Shown here: piece after piece, positions 1 through 7,006 of the stretch
Layout of the letters: each line of letters begins with the position of its first letter
Numbering within the stretch: the first letter of the stretch is position 1
Program-made: the position numbers and the translations under genes
DNA from: Spirochaetaceae bacterium
GTDB taxonomy: Bacteria > Spirochaetota > Spirochaetia > Treponematales > Treponemataceae
Direction of reading: 5' to 3'
Assembly (NCBI GenBank): GCA_017382775.1
Contig: JAFNZQ010000287.1
Span: forward strand, 1 to 16,996
Length of the DNA stretch: 16,996 nucleotides
Notes under the pieces: model-generated
Told to the model about the DNA's origin: nothing
Seen by the model: the letters and a program-made list of their open reading frames with translations, nothing else
Databases searched by the model: none

Positions 1-684
1 CATTTTGTGATTTGCAAAACTGGGCTTTGCACTTGAAAGGGCACAATCCACCGCAGAAAGAGCAAAATCATCATCGGTAACGCCCTGTTCGTATTTAAGA
101 GTCAAATTGGGAACTGCCTGTTCCAGCTCCTTTTCTGCTTTCAAAATCATGTAGCCGGCCTTTGTTGCCTTTGGCCCAATGTCGGCGTGGGAAAAGGAAT
201 CCAAAACCGTTCTGTCAATATGAATGAGAAACATTTTTATCAATTCCTGTGCCTGTTCTTCAGGGACGGTGTCAATAAAAGGTTCCAAAAGTTCATCCAG
301 CTGTCCCACATAAACCGGAAAATTCGTAACGCTGGGAACGTGTTTGTAAAAGATTAAAAGGCCGTTTAGTGCCTCAAAAAGATTTTTGGGAGGAGGAAGC
401 TGCAAAAATTCGCAACCTTCCTTCATAAATTTTGCATAATCGGGAATAATGTATCGCGGACGCATGGGGGCGTGACCTTCGTTTAAGTCGCAAATACATT
501 TGCGGTCAATGGGAACATTCAAAAGCTCGTCCAGACCTTCCGGAAGGTCCAAAACCTCCAAAAGTGAATCTGCAAGGCCCGAAGTGGTGGCAACCTTTTG
601 TTCGTGAGTCAAGGTTTGACTTTTAATCGTCTCAAGAATGGCCTCTCGTGTTTTCTCAACTCGTTCCATGGAAATTGCTTTCAT
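1..684 (-). CDS. yjjI: YjjI-family glycyl radical enzyme, N-terminal part (partial, runs off the window)
   Basis: The reading frame starts at ATG 684 behind a GGAGG ribosome site 5 nt upstream and stays open for 228 codons to base 1, so the C-terminal half, with the glycyl-radical loop, lies outside. I recognise the family from remembered similarity to E. coli YjjI (about 516 residues): matching blocks include CICDLNEGHAPMRPRYIIPD (residues 73–92), KHVPSVTNFPVYVGQLDELL (around 126–145), HIDRT and ADIGP. YjjI belongs to the DUF3029 group of glycyl radical enzymes. These are oxygen-sensitive cytoplasmic enzymes activated by a radical-SAM activase (YjjW in E. coli), and the substrate is not established. 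The gene follows a BMP-family nucleoside-type lipoprotein gene on the same strand, separated by 88 nt that hold a stable hairpin. An activase gene may follow beyond the left edge (inference). The N-terminus is about 20 residues longer than in E. coli. Confidence 0.85.
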   Translation of the reverse strand, partial: MKAISMERVEKTREAILETIKSQTLTHEQKVATTSGLADSLLEVLDLPEGLDELLNVPIDRKCICDLNEGHAPMRPRYIIPDYAKFMKEGCEFLQLPPPKNLFEALNGLLIFYKHVPSVTNFPVYVGQLDELLEPFIDTVPEEQAQELIKMFLIHIDRTVLDSFSHADIGPKATKAGYMILKAEKELEQAVPNLTLKYEQGVTDDDFALSAVDCALSSAKPSFANHKM

Positions 685-710
685 ACTCGCCTCCAAAATA
701 ACCGTACCCG

Positions 711-745
711 AAATAGCCGTTATCGCTAAAAGATAACGGCTATTT
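711..745 (-). terminator. Hairpin between the BMP lipoprotein gene and yjjI, likely a terminator or attenuator
   Basis: There is a perfect 14-bp inverted repeat (711–724 pairs with 732–745) with a 7-nt loop. On the minus strand the left arm starts with an A-rich stretch and the right arm ends in TATTT. This resembles a rho-independent terminator whose U-tract pairs with an upstream A-tract, but no long free U-run follows. It lies 27 nt after the lipoprotein stop and 26 nt before the yjjI start. It could therefore end the lipoprotein mRNA, reduce read-through into yjjI, or stabilise a processed 3' end. Confidence 0.6.
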
Positions 746-772
746 TGAAATTCACTACATTTGGCCGAAAAA

Positions 773-1813
773 TCAGTCTAATGTATAAACATCACCGTAG
801 ATGGCATCAAATTCGCTTTTGGTACCGGGAACAACAATGTCGCCGTTGACAAGTTTTCCCTTTACTTCTTCCACAGCCGCAATAACTTCTTCACTCAACA
901 AAGTTTGGGTGGGAGCAATGTCAACACCACCATTGTGAATGTCAAAGCTTGACAAACCGCCGGAATAAGTACCGTTTACAACGGCTTCCACCGTTGAATA
1001 CACAGCATTGTCCACACGCTTCATGGCAGATGTAATAACCGTTTCCGGAGCAAGATAGCTCTGGTCGGAATCAACACCAATGGCCATAATACCCTTTGCC
1101 TGGCATTCGGAAATAACACCTGTACCGGTTGCGCCGGCAGCATGGAAAACAACGTCAGCCCCATTGGTAACAAAGTTTGTGGTAAGAGACGAACCGGTGG
1201 CGGGATCACCAAAGTTGTTGGCATTGGCCATTTGGAGTGAAATACCGGGATTGGCATCCAAAGCACCGGCAAAATATCCGTATCCAAAGGGATGCATTGC
1301 ATCACCGGCCATACCAAGAACAAAGCCCACATTGTTTTTCTTCGTCATCTTTCCGGCAACATAGCCCACAAGGTAAGTCGCCTGCTCGACTTTGAAAGTC
1401 AAGCACGCAACATTATTTAAATCCGCACAGGTTGCATCGTCAATAATCGCAAACTTAACATCGGGGTTTGCCTCTGCTGCCGCTCGAGTGGCATCGGCCA
1501 ACAAGAAGCCCACAGAAATAATCAAATCAAACCCTTCATCCACAAAGGTTTCAAGGTTGGGAGCATAGTCCGCATCCGTTGAAGAAGACAAATATTGTAC
1601 TTCAACTCCGAAATCCTTTGCAGCTCGTTGCAATCCCTCCCATGCAGACTGGTTGAAAGACTGATCTTCCACTCCACCAACATCGGTTACAAGGCCCACT
1701 TTAAGAACCTTTTCCGCTACCTCTTCCGTGTCGGCTTTTTTATTGCCGCCACAAGACACCAAAGCAAGCAACAAAGTTGCAGCTGTCATAAGTGCCAAAA
1801 ACTTTTTTGTCAT
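773..1813 (-). CDS. BMP-family (PnrA/TmpC-like) nucleoside-binding lipoprotein
   Basis: This is a substrate-binding lipoprotein of the Bmp/Med family. The T. pallidum relative PnrA (TmpC) binds purine nucleosides for an ABC importer (established knowledge). The N-terminus has a lysine-rich start, a hydrophobic stretch and lipobox LVSC with the lipidated Cys at residue 21, so the mature protein should be membrane-anchored in the periplasm. The periplasmic-binding domain fills the rest: VTDVGGVEDQSFNQSAWEGL near residues 46–65, and later blocks AAGATGTGVI and IGVDSDQ that parallel PnrA, including the Asp that contacts the ribose in that family. I chose ATG 1813 (346 residues) because GAGGAG lies 7 nt upstream; an in-frame TTG at 1828 lies before that site. 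A promoter lies about 85 nt upstream. No ABC ATPase or permease genes lie beside it here, so its transporter partner must be elsewhere. The ligand is inferred, not shown. Confidence 0.9.
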   Translation of the reverse strand: MTKKFLALMTAATLLLALVSCGGNKKADTEEVAEKVLKVGLVTDVGGVEDQSFNQSAWEGLQRAAKDFGVEVQYLSSSTDADYAPNLETFVDEGFDLIISVGFLLADATRAAAEANPDVKFAIIDDATCADLNNVACLTFKVEQATYLVGYVAGKMTKKNNVGFVLGMAGDAMHPFGYGYFAGALDANPGISLQMANANNFGDPATGSSLTTNFVTNGADVVFHAAGATGTGVISECQAKGIMAIGVDSDQSYLAPETVITSAMKRVDNAVYSTVEAVVNGTYSGGLSSFDIHNGGVDIAPTQTLLSEEVIAAVEEVKGKLVNGDIVVPGTKSEFDAIYGDVYTLD

Positions 1814-1895
1814 TTCATTTCTCCTCAAAAAGATATATCAAAATGAACTTTTGCTCATTTTAATTCCATTCATTCGCCCCGTGATGCCCGCATCA

Positions 1896-1924
1896 AAGAT
1901 ACGAAAAACAAGCATAATCGTCAA
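1896..1924 (-). promoter_or_regulatory. Sigma-70-type promoter of the BMP lipoprotein gene
   Basis: On the minus strand there is TTGACG (1919–1924), a 17-nt spacer and TATCTT (1896–1901), matching the housekeeping consensus in spacing. The predicted transcript start is near 1889, giving a leader of about 75 nt before ATG 1813. That leader contains a small hairpin at 1840–1861 (seven pairs, 8-nt loop) followed by a T-rich stretch just before the ribosome site. I see no recognisable purine-riboswitch core in it. Confidence 0.75.
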
Positions 1925-2128
1925 GTCCTCCTCGCATCATCCCCGGGACAGTTCAACCACACAGACGACACATTGCAAAAAGACCAACGAAAAAAAAGGT
2001 GAGAAAACCCCATTTAATGCAAAATCCACCCAAAACGCCAAACAGGCTGTTTCGTGGCAGGTTGCACCTTCGCCCTTTCCCAACACTGTTCCGAGAAGGC
2101 GGAATTCAAACTTTTCAGTTACCGAATC
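1925..2128. other. Non-coding interval between two minus-strand genes
   Basis: With the leader and promoter at 1814–1924, this completes a 315-base gene-free stretch. It holds a modest minus-strand hairpin (2037–2058: outer GCC/GGC, inner AAACA/TGTTT) followed by GTTTTGGG, and an eight-base T-run at 1990–1997. Either could be part of a weak terminator for the upstream outer-membrane protein gene, but neither is a clear rho-independent terminator. Reading frames here have no ribosome site or protein-like composition. Nothing else is seen. Confidence 0.4.
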
Positions 2129-3127
2129 CTAAAAGACGTGATTGTAACTTAAAGCAATGCGGTCAAAGAACCACTCGCGGCCGTTGTAGTCCAAGGCAAA
2201 GGCGGTTTTTGCGTCTCCGGCCTTTTCGCTAAATCCACGTCGGCTGGCAAAACGGAACTGAATCGTCAATGCATCTTTTTTAGTAAATTGAAGAATAAAA
2301 ACCGGATTTATGCAAACTTTCATGAACGTGGGATTCCAATCCGAAAAAACGGAATCAAAGGAATATTTGTCATAATATCCGCTAAGCTCAAATTGGCAAC
2401 CCACAGTTTGCAAGACGAGAGGCATTTGGTAGCCAACAATAATGTTGGAATAATAGTTCCAGCCGGTAACCTTTTCGCCACTGGCTTGCCAGAGCCAAGG
2501 TGTTCCCTTATCCACTCCGCTGAGGCCTGTGTACATAATGTCATAGGTGGCCATCATAACAACATGAGTCCAATCCCCGGGAATTACAGCGCCCAAATCG
2601 AACTGAAACAGGTTGGACCACTTAAATTCATAAAAATAATGTTTAAATGGAGTTAAACTCTCGTAACCGTTTTCCACGCTGTCCAATTCTCCCATTCCCT
2701 GAATTCCGATAAATTCCCAGCCTGTTCCCACTTGAGCCGAAGCGGTAAAACGCAAAAAGGCAATGGGCGTAAATGAAACAAAAAACTGGGGTGCCAAACT
2801 TACAGGGGTTAATTCCAAAGCCGGAGTCAAGGTAACATTGTTGCCCTTCACCAAAGGATTATCCCCAAAGGGAGTGGGAATAACGTAAGAATATTTTCCC
2901 GTAACACGAGCTTCAACGCCGGAATAAATGTGAGTGGAGGGAGCGAACCGCGACAAACCATCGTCGGGGGATCCGACAGCCACCGGTGCCGCCTTGGGAT
3001 AGTAGGCAAAATCCGCCACAAGAGAGAAAAAACCGGGAATGCCCCTTTCTTTCTCTTCCGAAGAAGCATCTTGGGCGAATCCCCAAAAAGCCGCAAGGGC
3101 AAAAATTAAAACAAAAACTTTTTTCAT
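2129..3127 (-). CDS. Putative outer-membrane beta-barrel protein, spirochaete-type, function unknown
   Basis: The product has 332 residues, beginning with a Sec signal peptide (MKK, a hydrophobic core, likely cleavage after WGFA, about residue 18). The mature part is rich in aromatic residues arranged in alternating polar/apolar strands and ends in a terminal Phe (YNHVF). A C-terminal aromatic residue is the usual recognition signal for outer-membrane barrel assembly by BamA (established), so I infer an integral barrel. I do not recognise a named family. ATG 3127 is preceded by GGAAGG. It lies 59 nt downstream of another exported-protein gene on the same strand, with no promoter or terminator seen between, so the two are probably co-transcribed. 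Two internal Cys are unusual for a barrel. A role as a porin or surface protein is possible but unproven. Confidence 0.7.
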   Translation of the reverse strand: MKKVFVLIFALAAFWGFAQDASSEEKERGIPGFFSLVADFAYYPKAAPVAVGSPDDGLSRFAPSTHIYSGVEARVTGKYSYVIPTPFGDNPLVKGNNVTLTPALELTPVSLAPQFFVSFTPIAFLRFTASAQVGTGWEFIGIQGMGELDSVENGYESLTPFKHYFYEFKWSNLFQFDLGAVIPGDWTHVVMMATYDIMYTGLSGVDKGTPWLWQASGEKVTGWNYYSNIIVGYQMPLVLQTVGCQFELSGYYDKYSFDSVFSDWNPTFMKVCINPVFILQFTKKDALTIQFRFASRRGFSEKAGDAKTAFALDYNGREWFFDRIALSYNHVF

Positions 3128-3186
3128 AAAACACCTTCCATTATTTACAAATTTTATGGTTACCCGGAATTTTCCGAGGCGTCCTA

Positions 3187-3651
3187 CTAATTTTCTTCAA
3201 GATGGAGAATCATTTTGCCCAAACCCTCTTGAGTGGCCGAAAAGACCTTTTCAGCAAATTCTCCCTCACCCTTGCAAAGAGAAAAGGCAACAATATAATT
3301 CGTTGCCATAAGTGAATCCGCGCAAACGACGAAGAAAAAATCCCCCGCTTCTCCGTCCCATTCCCCCAAGGCTGTATCTATAAGCCATTCGTTGTTCAGA
3401 GTCACCTTTGTCACAGGGGAAACACCCTCCACAGAACCGTCGCTGATGGAAGAAAAAAGATTGGTAATAATTTCGTCCGCCCGCTCGTTCAAATCGGGAG
3501 CTTCTGTGGACACATTAACAACATAGTAGGCACAGGCATATCCGCTAAAACCCTCTTCGTAATCGGTATAATATTTAAAGTCCGCATTTTGAGCGAAACC
3601 AACCATTGCGACACAAAAAAAAAGAGAAACAAAAATTACGGTTTTTCTCAT
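3187..3651 (-). CDS. Small exported protein of unknown function
   Basis: The product has 154 residues from ATG 3651, chosen because GGAAGG lies 6 nt upstream. The alternative ATG at 3657 would abut that site with no spacing. A Sec signal peptide (residues 1 to about 20, ending VGFAQ) is followed by an acidic domain with alternating strands and helices and several Cys (in FSGYACAYY, FFVVCADS and FSLCKGEG). I recognise no family; it resembles the small periplasmic hypothetical proteins common in treponemes. It is the first gene of a unit with the putative outer-membrane protein downstream and is driven by a near-consensus promoter. A helper role for that barrel is only a guess from position. 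Confidence 0.7.
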   Translation of the reverse strand: MRKTVIFVSLFFCVAMVGFAQNADFKYYTDYEEGFSGYACAYYVVNVSTEAPDLNERADEIITNLFSSISDGSVEGVSPVTKVTLNNEWLIDTALGEWDGEAGDFFFVVCADSLMATNYIVAFSLCKGEGEFAEKVFSATQEGLGKMILHLEEN

Positions 3652-3684
3652 CAACATCCTTCCAAAAGCTATTACAGCAGGATA

Positions 3685-3713
3685 ATTCTATCACATTTTC
3701 AGCCATTTGTCAA
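3685..3713 (-). promoter_or_regulatory. Near-consensus promoter of the two-gene exported-protein unit
   Basis: Minus strand: TTGACA (3708–3713), a 17-nt spacer, and TAGAAT (3685–3690). The predicted start near 3678 gives a leader of roughly 27 nt with a GGAAGG ribosome site before ATG 3651. Confidence 0.8.
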
Positions 3714-3739
3714 TATTTTTTTCCATTTTTTTCTTTTGG

Positions 3740-3860
3740 GCGCTCCCCCTTGCAAGGCAAGGGGTCGGGACATTCCGGGCTCGGTTCCCTCGGTCTCCCT
3801 TTCGGGAGACCGTCCACAAGTGGCCGCCCTCCATGCCCCTAGCGCGATTGCGAAAAAGCC
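3740..3860. repeat. GC-rich intergenic element with consecutive hairpins
   Basis: Between two divergent promoters lies a stretch far richer in G+C than its AT-rich surroundings. It contains an 8-bp perfect hairpin (3746–3753 with 3757–3764, loop AAG), a 9-bp perfect hairpin (3791–3799 with 3804–3812, loop TTTC) and a small CCAC/GTGG dyad (3814–3823). It cannot be a terminator for either flanking gene because both are transcribed away from it. The compact, palindromic, non-coding character suggests a dispersed intergenic repeat (REP/MITE-like) or a structured RNA. Copy number cannot be judged from this window, where it occurs once. Confidence 0.5.
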
Positions 3861-3930
3861 TTTTCTGCCCGAAATTCCTTTTCGAAATTTAAACTTAATT
3901 GTCATCTTCCCAAACTTTTTCGCCATATTA

Positions 3931-3959
3931 TTGACAACAACAAAATATTCTGATACATT
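3931..3959 (+). promoter_or_regulatory. Promoter of radA
   Basis: TTGACA (3931–3936), a 17-nt spacer and TACATT (3954–3959), with TG at 3951–3952 giving an extended -10. The predicted start near 3966 leaves a leader of about 23 nt carrying GGAAGGA before the radA ATG at 3989. Confidence 0.8.
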
Positions 3960-3988
3960 GTTGATATCCAAACGTAACGGAAGGAACT

Positions 3989-5329
3989 ATGGCAAAAAAA
4001 AAGGAAAGCTCTGTTTTCAAATGCAACCAATGCGGCCGTGTAGAACCTCGCTGGCTGGGGCGCTGTCCGGAATGCGGCTCGTGGAACAGCCTTGAAGAAA
4101 CCAAGGTCGAAGAAAGCCCTTCTCTCCCCAAAGCCATGTTGAAAGCAGGCTCCGAAGCAATGCCCTTGTCCACCGTGGATGTTATGGCAGGAACCCGATT
4201 GCAAACCGGAATAAGCGAATTTGATCGTGTTCTGGGCGGTGGAGCAATGTTACGTTCCGCAATTTTAATCGGCGGAGAGCCGGGAATCGGTAAATCCACA
4301 TTGTTGCTGCAAACCGCAGCCGCAGTACAGAATCGTGCTTCCGTCCTTTATGTGTCCGGAGAAGAATCCGCAGCCCAAATCCGTGCCCGTGCCCAGCGTC
4401 TCAATCTTCCCGAAGACAAAATTTCCGTTTTAACAACCATGTCCCTAACGGACATAAACAAGGCTTTGGAAAAAATAAAGCCCCAATTCGTTGTGGTGGA
4501 TTCAATCCAAACCGTTTTCAGCCCCGATGCCGGAAACATCCCCGGAACAATCAACCAACTGAAAATGTGTGCCTACGAATTGGTAACATGGGTTAAAGAA
4601 CACGAGGCGGTTCTCTTCCTCACCGCCCACATAACCAAAGAAGGCAGCATTGCAGGCCCAAAATCCTTGGAACACATCGTGGACACGGTAATTTCCTTTG
4701 AACGAAGTAGCGACGACGTGCGCCTTCTTCGGGCGCAAAAAAATCGTTTCGGCTCCGTGGACGAATTGGGAATTTTCGCCATGGACGAAAGGGGGCTTTC
4801 TCCCATTGAAGATCCATCGGCAATGTTCATAACAAAGAGGGAAAGCGGCCTTCCTCCGGGAATTGCCATAGTTCCCGTTTTCGAAGGAAGCCGTGTTTTC
4901 ATGGTGGAAATCCAAGCATTGACCATTCCCACAAAAACCTCAATTCCACGAATAACCGGGGAAAAAATCGAAGTGGCACGAATAATGCGAATCGCCGCAA
5001 TTTTGGAAAAACGCCTGGGCATCCGCCTTTCCGACCAGGACATTTTCGTAAACGTTGCCGGCGGAATGCGTCTAACAGAAAGTGCCATCGATTTGGCCTT
5101 GGCTGCGGCAATTTATTCCGCCCGAACGGATTTGCCCTGTCCCCAAAACACGGCCCTTTCCGGGGAATTGAGTCTAGCAGGAGAAGTTCGTCCCGTTTCC
5201 CACTTAAAACAGCGGATTAAAACCGCATTGAGTTTGGGCTTTTCCCGAATAATCACTGCGGAAAAAGAAAAGGACGCAATACAAATACAAAATGTAACAG
5301 ATTTGGCAAAGGTCCTTTTTGAAAAATAG
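3989..5329 (+). CDS. radA: DNA repair protein RadA (Sms)
   Basis: RadA is a RecA-related hexameric ATPase that promotes branch migration during homologous recombination and repair, acting on DNA in the cytoplasm. The 446 residues show the full family layout. A zinc finger has Cys12, Cys15, Cys26 and Cys29. The RecA-like core has Walker A GGEPGIGKST (95–104). The RadA-specific KNRFG motif sits at 251–255. A Lon-protease-like C-terminal domain follows from about 280 (VNVAGGMRLTESAIDLALAAA region). Length matches the family (about 450–460), so it looks intact. The start ATG at 3989 has GGAAGGA 4 nt upstream. It is followed after 84 nt by murA on the same strand; tandem weak hairpins lie between, so coupling is uncertain. 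Confidence 0.97.
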   Translation: MAKKKESSVFKCNQCGRVEPRWLGRCPECGSWNSLEETKVEESPSLPKAMLKAGSEAMPLSTVDVMAGTRLQTGISEFDRVLGGGAMLRSAILIGGEPGIGKSTLLLQTAAAVQNRASVLYVSGEESAAQIRARAQRLNLPEDKISVLTTMSLTDINKALEKIKPQFVVVDSIQTVFSPDAGNIPGTINQLKMCAYELVTWVKEHEAVLFLTAHITKEGSIAGPKSLEHIVDTVISFERSSDDVRLLRAQKNRFGSVDELGIFAMDERGLSPIEDPSAMFITKRESGLPPGIAIVPVFEGSRVFMVEIQALTIPTKTSIPRITGEKIEVARIMRIAAILEKRLGIRLSDQDIFVNVAGGMRLTESAIDLALAAAIYSARTDLPCPQNTALSGELSLAGEVRPVSHLKQRIKTALSLGFSRIITAEKEKDAIQIQNVTDLAKVLFEK

Positions 5330-5345
5330 ACCGAAATGCAGACAA

Positions 5346-5388
5346 AGGGGTGATGCACCCTTAACTTTCATCGGAAAAATCCGATTTT
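5346..5388 (+). terminator. Tandem small hairpins after radA, weak terminator candidate
   Basis: The first hairpin is GGGTG/CACCC with loop ATG (5348–5360, extendable by a G·T and an A-T pair). The second is ATCGGA/TCCGAT with loop AAAA (5370–5385) followed by TTT. The second has the shape of a rho-independent terminator, but the stem is short and the T-run brief. No separate murA promoter is evident, so read-through into murA is likely. Confidence 0.4.
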
Positions 5389-5413
5389 AAAAAAAACAGA
5401 TTTGGAGAATTAC

Positions 5414-6694
5414 ATGGAACAGTTTCACATAATCGGCGGAACACCCATAAATGGCGAAATTACAGCCACAGGAAACAAAAATGCGGCACTTCCTTGCATA
5501 GCCGCCGTTTTGCTCACCGATGAACCGGTAATTTTACGCAACATTCCCGCCATAGAAGACGTTTTCGTAATGCTTGAAATTTTCAAACACCTTGGCGGAA
5601 CAGTGGAACGAATTTCCAAAAACGAATATAAACTTTGCGCAAAAAGGGTGAACGTAACCGAAATTCCCAAGGAATTATCCGCAAAAATTCGTGCTTCCAT
5701 ACTTTTTGCAGGCCCTCTTTTGGCACGATGCGGTTCCGTCACTCTGCCCCCACCCGGTGGCGACATTATCGGGCGTCGACGACTGGACACCCACTTTTTG
5801 GCTTTGGAAGAACTGGGCGCATCCATTCGTACAAACGGCGTTTTTGCCTTTTCCGCAAAAAAACTTTTGGGAGCCGACATTTTCCTGGACGAAGCCTCCG
5901 TCACCGCAACTGAAAACGCCATAATGTGTGCTGTTTTAGCGGAAGGACAAACCATTTTGACCAATGCCGCCGGAGAACCCCACGTTCAAGACTTGTGTAA
6001 TATGCTGGTTAAAATGGGCGGAAAAATCCAAGGAATCGGATCCAACACATTGATAATTGACGGTGTAAAACACCTGTCCGGATGCGATTTTTCCATCGGA
6101 CCGGATTACATGGAAATCGGTTCATACATCGGCCTTGCCGCGGCCACCCACGGTTCCATAAAAATCAACGGAATTATCCCCTCCCAAATGCGACCGCTGA
6201 AAACCGGCTTCGGAAAACTGGGAATCAAATGGGAAATCGACGGAAACAGCCTTTTCGTGAGTTCCAAACAACAACTGACCGTGAACAACGACCTGGGTGG
6301 AATGATCCCCAAAATCGACGATGCCCCATGGCCCGGTTTTCCGCCGGATTTGACCAGTATAATGACCGTGGTGGCCACCCAAGTGGAAGGAACGGTTTTG
6401 ATTTTTGAAAAAATGTTCGAATCCCGAATGTTTTTCGTGGACAAACTCATCGGAATGGGTGCAAAAATAACCCTTTGCGACCCACACCGTGCTGTGGTAA
6501 CAGGCCCTGCAACATTACACGGAAGCGAACTGGTTTCTCCCGACGTGCGTGCGGGAATGGCCCTGTTAATTGCCGCCACCTGTGCTCAAGGTGAAAGCGT
6601 TATCAAAAACATATATCAAATCGAAAGAGGCTACGAAGATTTAGCAGGACGGCTTTCCTCGTTGGGTGTGACAATAAAACGCGTCAGCAACTGA
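5414..6694 (+). CDS. murA: UDP-N-acetylglucosamine 1-carboxyvinyltransferase MurA (Asp-type active site)
   Basis: MurA transfers the enolpyruvyl group of phosphoenolpyruvate to UDP-GlcNAc, the first committed step of peptidoglycan synthesis. The 426-residue protein starts at ATG 5414 with GGAG 6 nt upstream; an in-frame TTG at 5402 overlaps that site. It is full length. Conserved residues are visible: Lys22-Asn23 in ATGNKNAALP, the flexible active-site loop LPPPGGDIIGRRRLD, the FPPDL segment carrying the general-base Asp (equivalent to E. coli Asp305), and the Arg in DVRAGMALL (equivalent to Arg397). In the loop the usual catalytic Cys (Cys115 in E. coli, the fosfomycin target) is Asp117 here. 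Asp-type MurAs in M. tuberculosis and Borrelia are active and fosfomycin-insensitive (established knowledge). It converges on a minus-strand gene with only 3 nt between stop codons and no terminator visible. Confidence 0.97.
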   Translation: MEQFHIIGGTPINGEITATGNKNAALPCIAAVLLTDEPVILRNIPAIEDVFVMLEIFKHLGGTVERISKNEYKLCAKRVNVTEIPKELSAKIRASILFAGPLLARCGSVTLPPPGGDIIGRRRLDTHFLALEELGASIRTNGVFAFSAKKLLGADIFLDEASVTATENAIMCAVLAEGQTILTNAAGEPHVQDLCNMLVKMGGKIQGIGSNTLIIDGVKHLSGCDFSIGPDYMEIGSYIGLAAATHGSIKINGIIPSQMRPLKTGFGKLGIKWEIDGNSLFVSSKQQLTVNNDLGGMIPKIDDAPWPGFPPDLTSIMTVVATQVEGTVLIFEKMFESRMFFVDKLIGMGAKITLCDPHRAVVTGPATLHGSELVSPDVRAGMALLIAATCAQGESVIKNIYQIERGYEDLAGRLSSLGVTIKRVSN

Positions 6695-6697
6695 CAG

Positions 6698-6970
6698 TTA
6701 CCCATCGGGATTTTGCTTGTACATAATGTGACAGGGTTCCGGCTGCTCTTCTTCAAACAAAGAAGTTTTCTCAGGAAGATTACAGGGTGTATCAAAAATC
6801 AAATAACCTTTATCGCGAAAATCTTTACGAAGAGCCCTTTCTTCCGGAGAAATAACCGGGAGAAGGCCTCTGACAGTGGTATTCACCACCATAAGATCCT
6901 CACCGAAATGTTTTGTCAAACCTACGGGAGATTTTTTTTCAAACCTAAAAGGGAAATCACTAATTTTCAC
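6698..6970 (-). CDS. Small protein of unknown function (90 residues)
   Basis: The frame starts with GTG at 6970 behind a strong GGAAGGAG site 6 nt upstream, which is the best reason to believe it is translated. There is no signal peptide or membrane segment, so it is probably cytoplasmic. Charged residues are plentiful and balanced, and the middle part (EERALRKDFRDKGY) looks helical. I recognise no domain. It begins 36 nt after the stop of the alarmone synthetase–TPR gene, with no terminator or promoter between, so the two are probably co-transcribed. It ends 3 nt from the murA stop on the other strand. Position would suit a partner or regulator of the synthetase, but no sequence motif supports that. 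Confidence 0.65.
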   Translation of the reverse strand: MKISDFPFRFEKKSPVGLTKHFGEDLMVVNTTVRGLLPVISPEERALRKDFRDKGYLIFDTPCNLPEKTSLFEEEQPEPCHIMYKQNPDG

Positions 6971-7006
6971 TGCAAACTCCTTCCAGTAAGTTATCGGCAG
7001 ATTTGC

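Noticed and set aside
1814..1895. Purine riboswitch in the leader of the nucleoside-type lipoprotein gene
   Set aside because: The leader is about 75 nt and contains only one small AT-rich hairpin; I see none of the conserved junction or loop sequences of the purine aptamer.
1999..2232. Plus-strand reading frames in the gap and over the end of the outer-membrane gene
   Set aside because: They lack ribosome sites, are rich in Arg/Pro/Phe typical of antisense translation, and overlap a well-supported minus-strand gene.
3740..3860. A tRNA or rRNA fragment, because of the GC-rich hairpins
   Set aside because: No cloverleaf, TΨC-type arm or CCA-end arrangement can be drawn, and no rRNA-conserved sequence is recognised.
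3589..4095. Plus-strand frame of 168 codons across the radA promoter
   Set aside because: It covers the start of the exported-protein gene in antisense, the GC-rich hairpin element and the radA promoter, and enters radA out of frame; no ribosome site.
5414..6694. The murA-like gene as a non-MurA enolpyruvyl transferase (AroA-type) or an inactive paralogue
   Set aside because: Length, Lys22-Asn23 and the Asp305/Arg397 equivalents all fit MurA; the Cys-to-Asp change is a known active variant.
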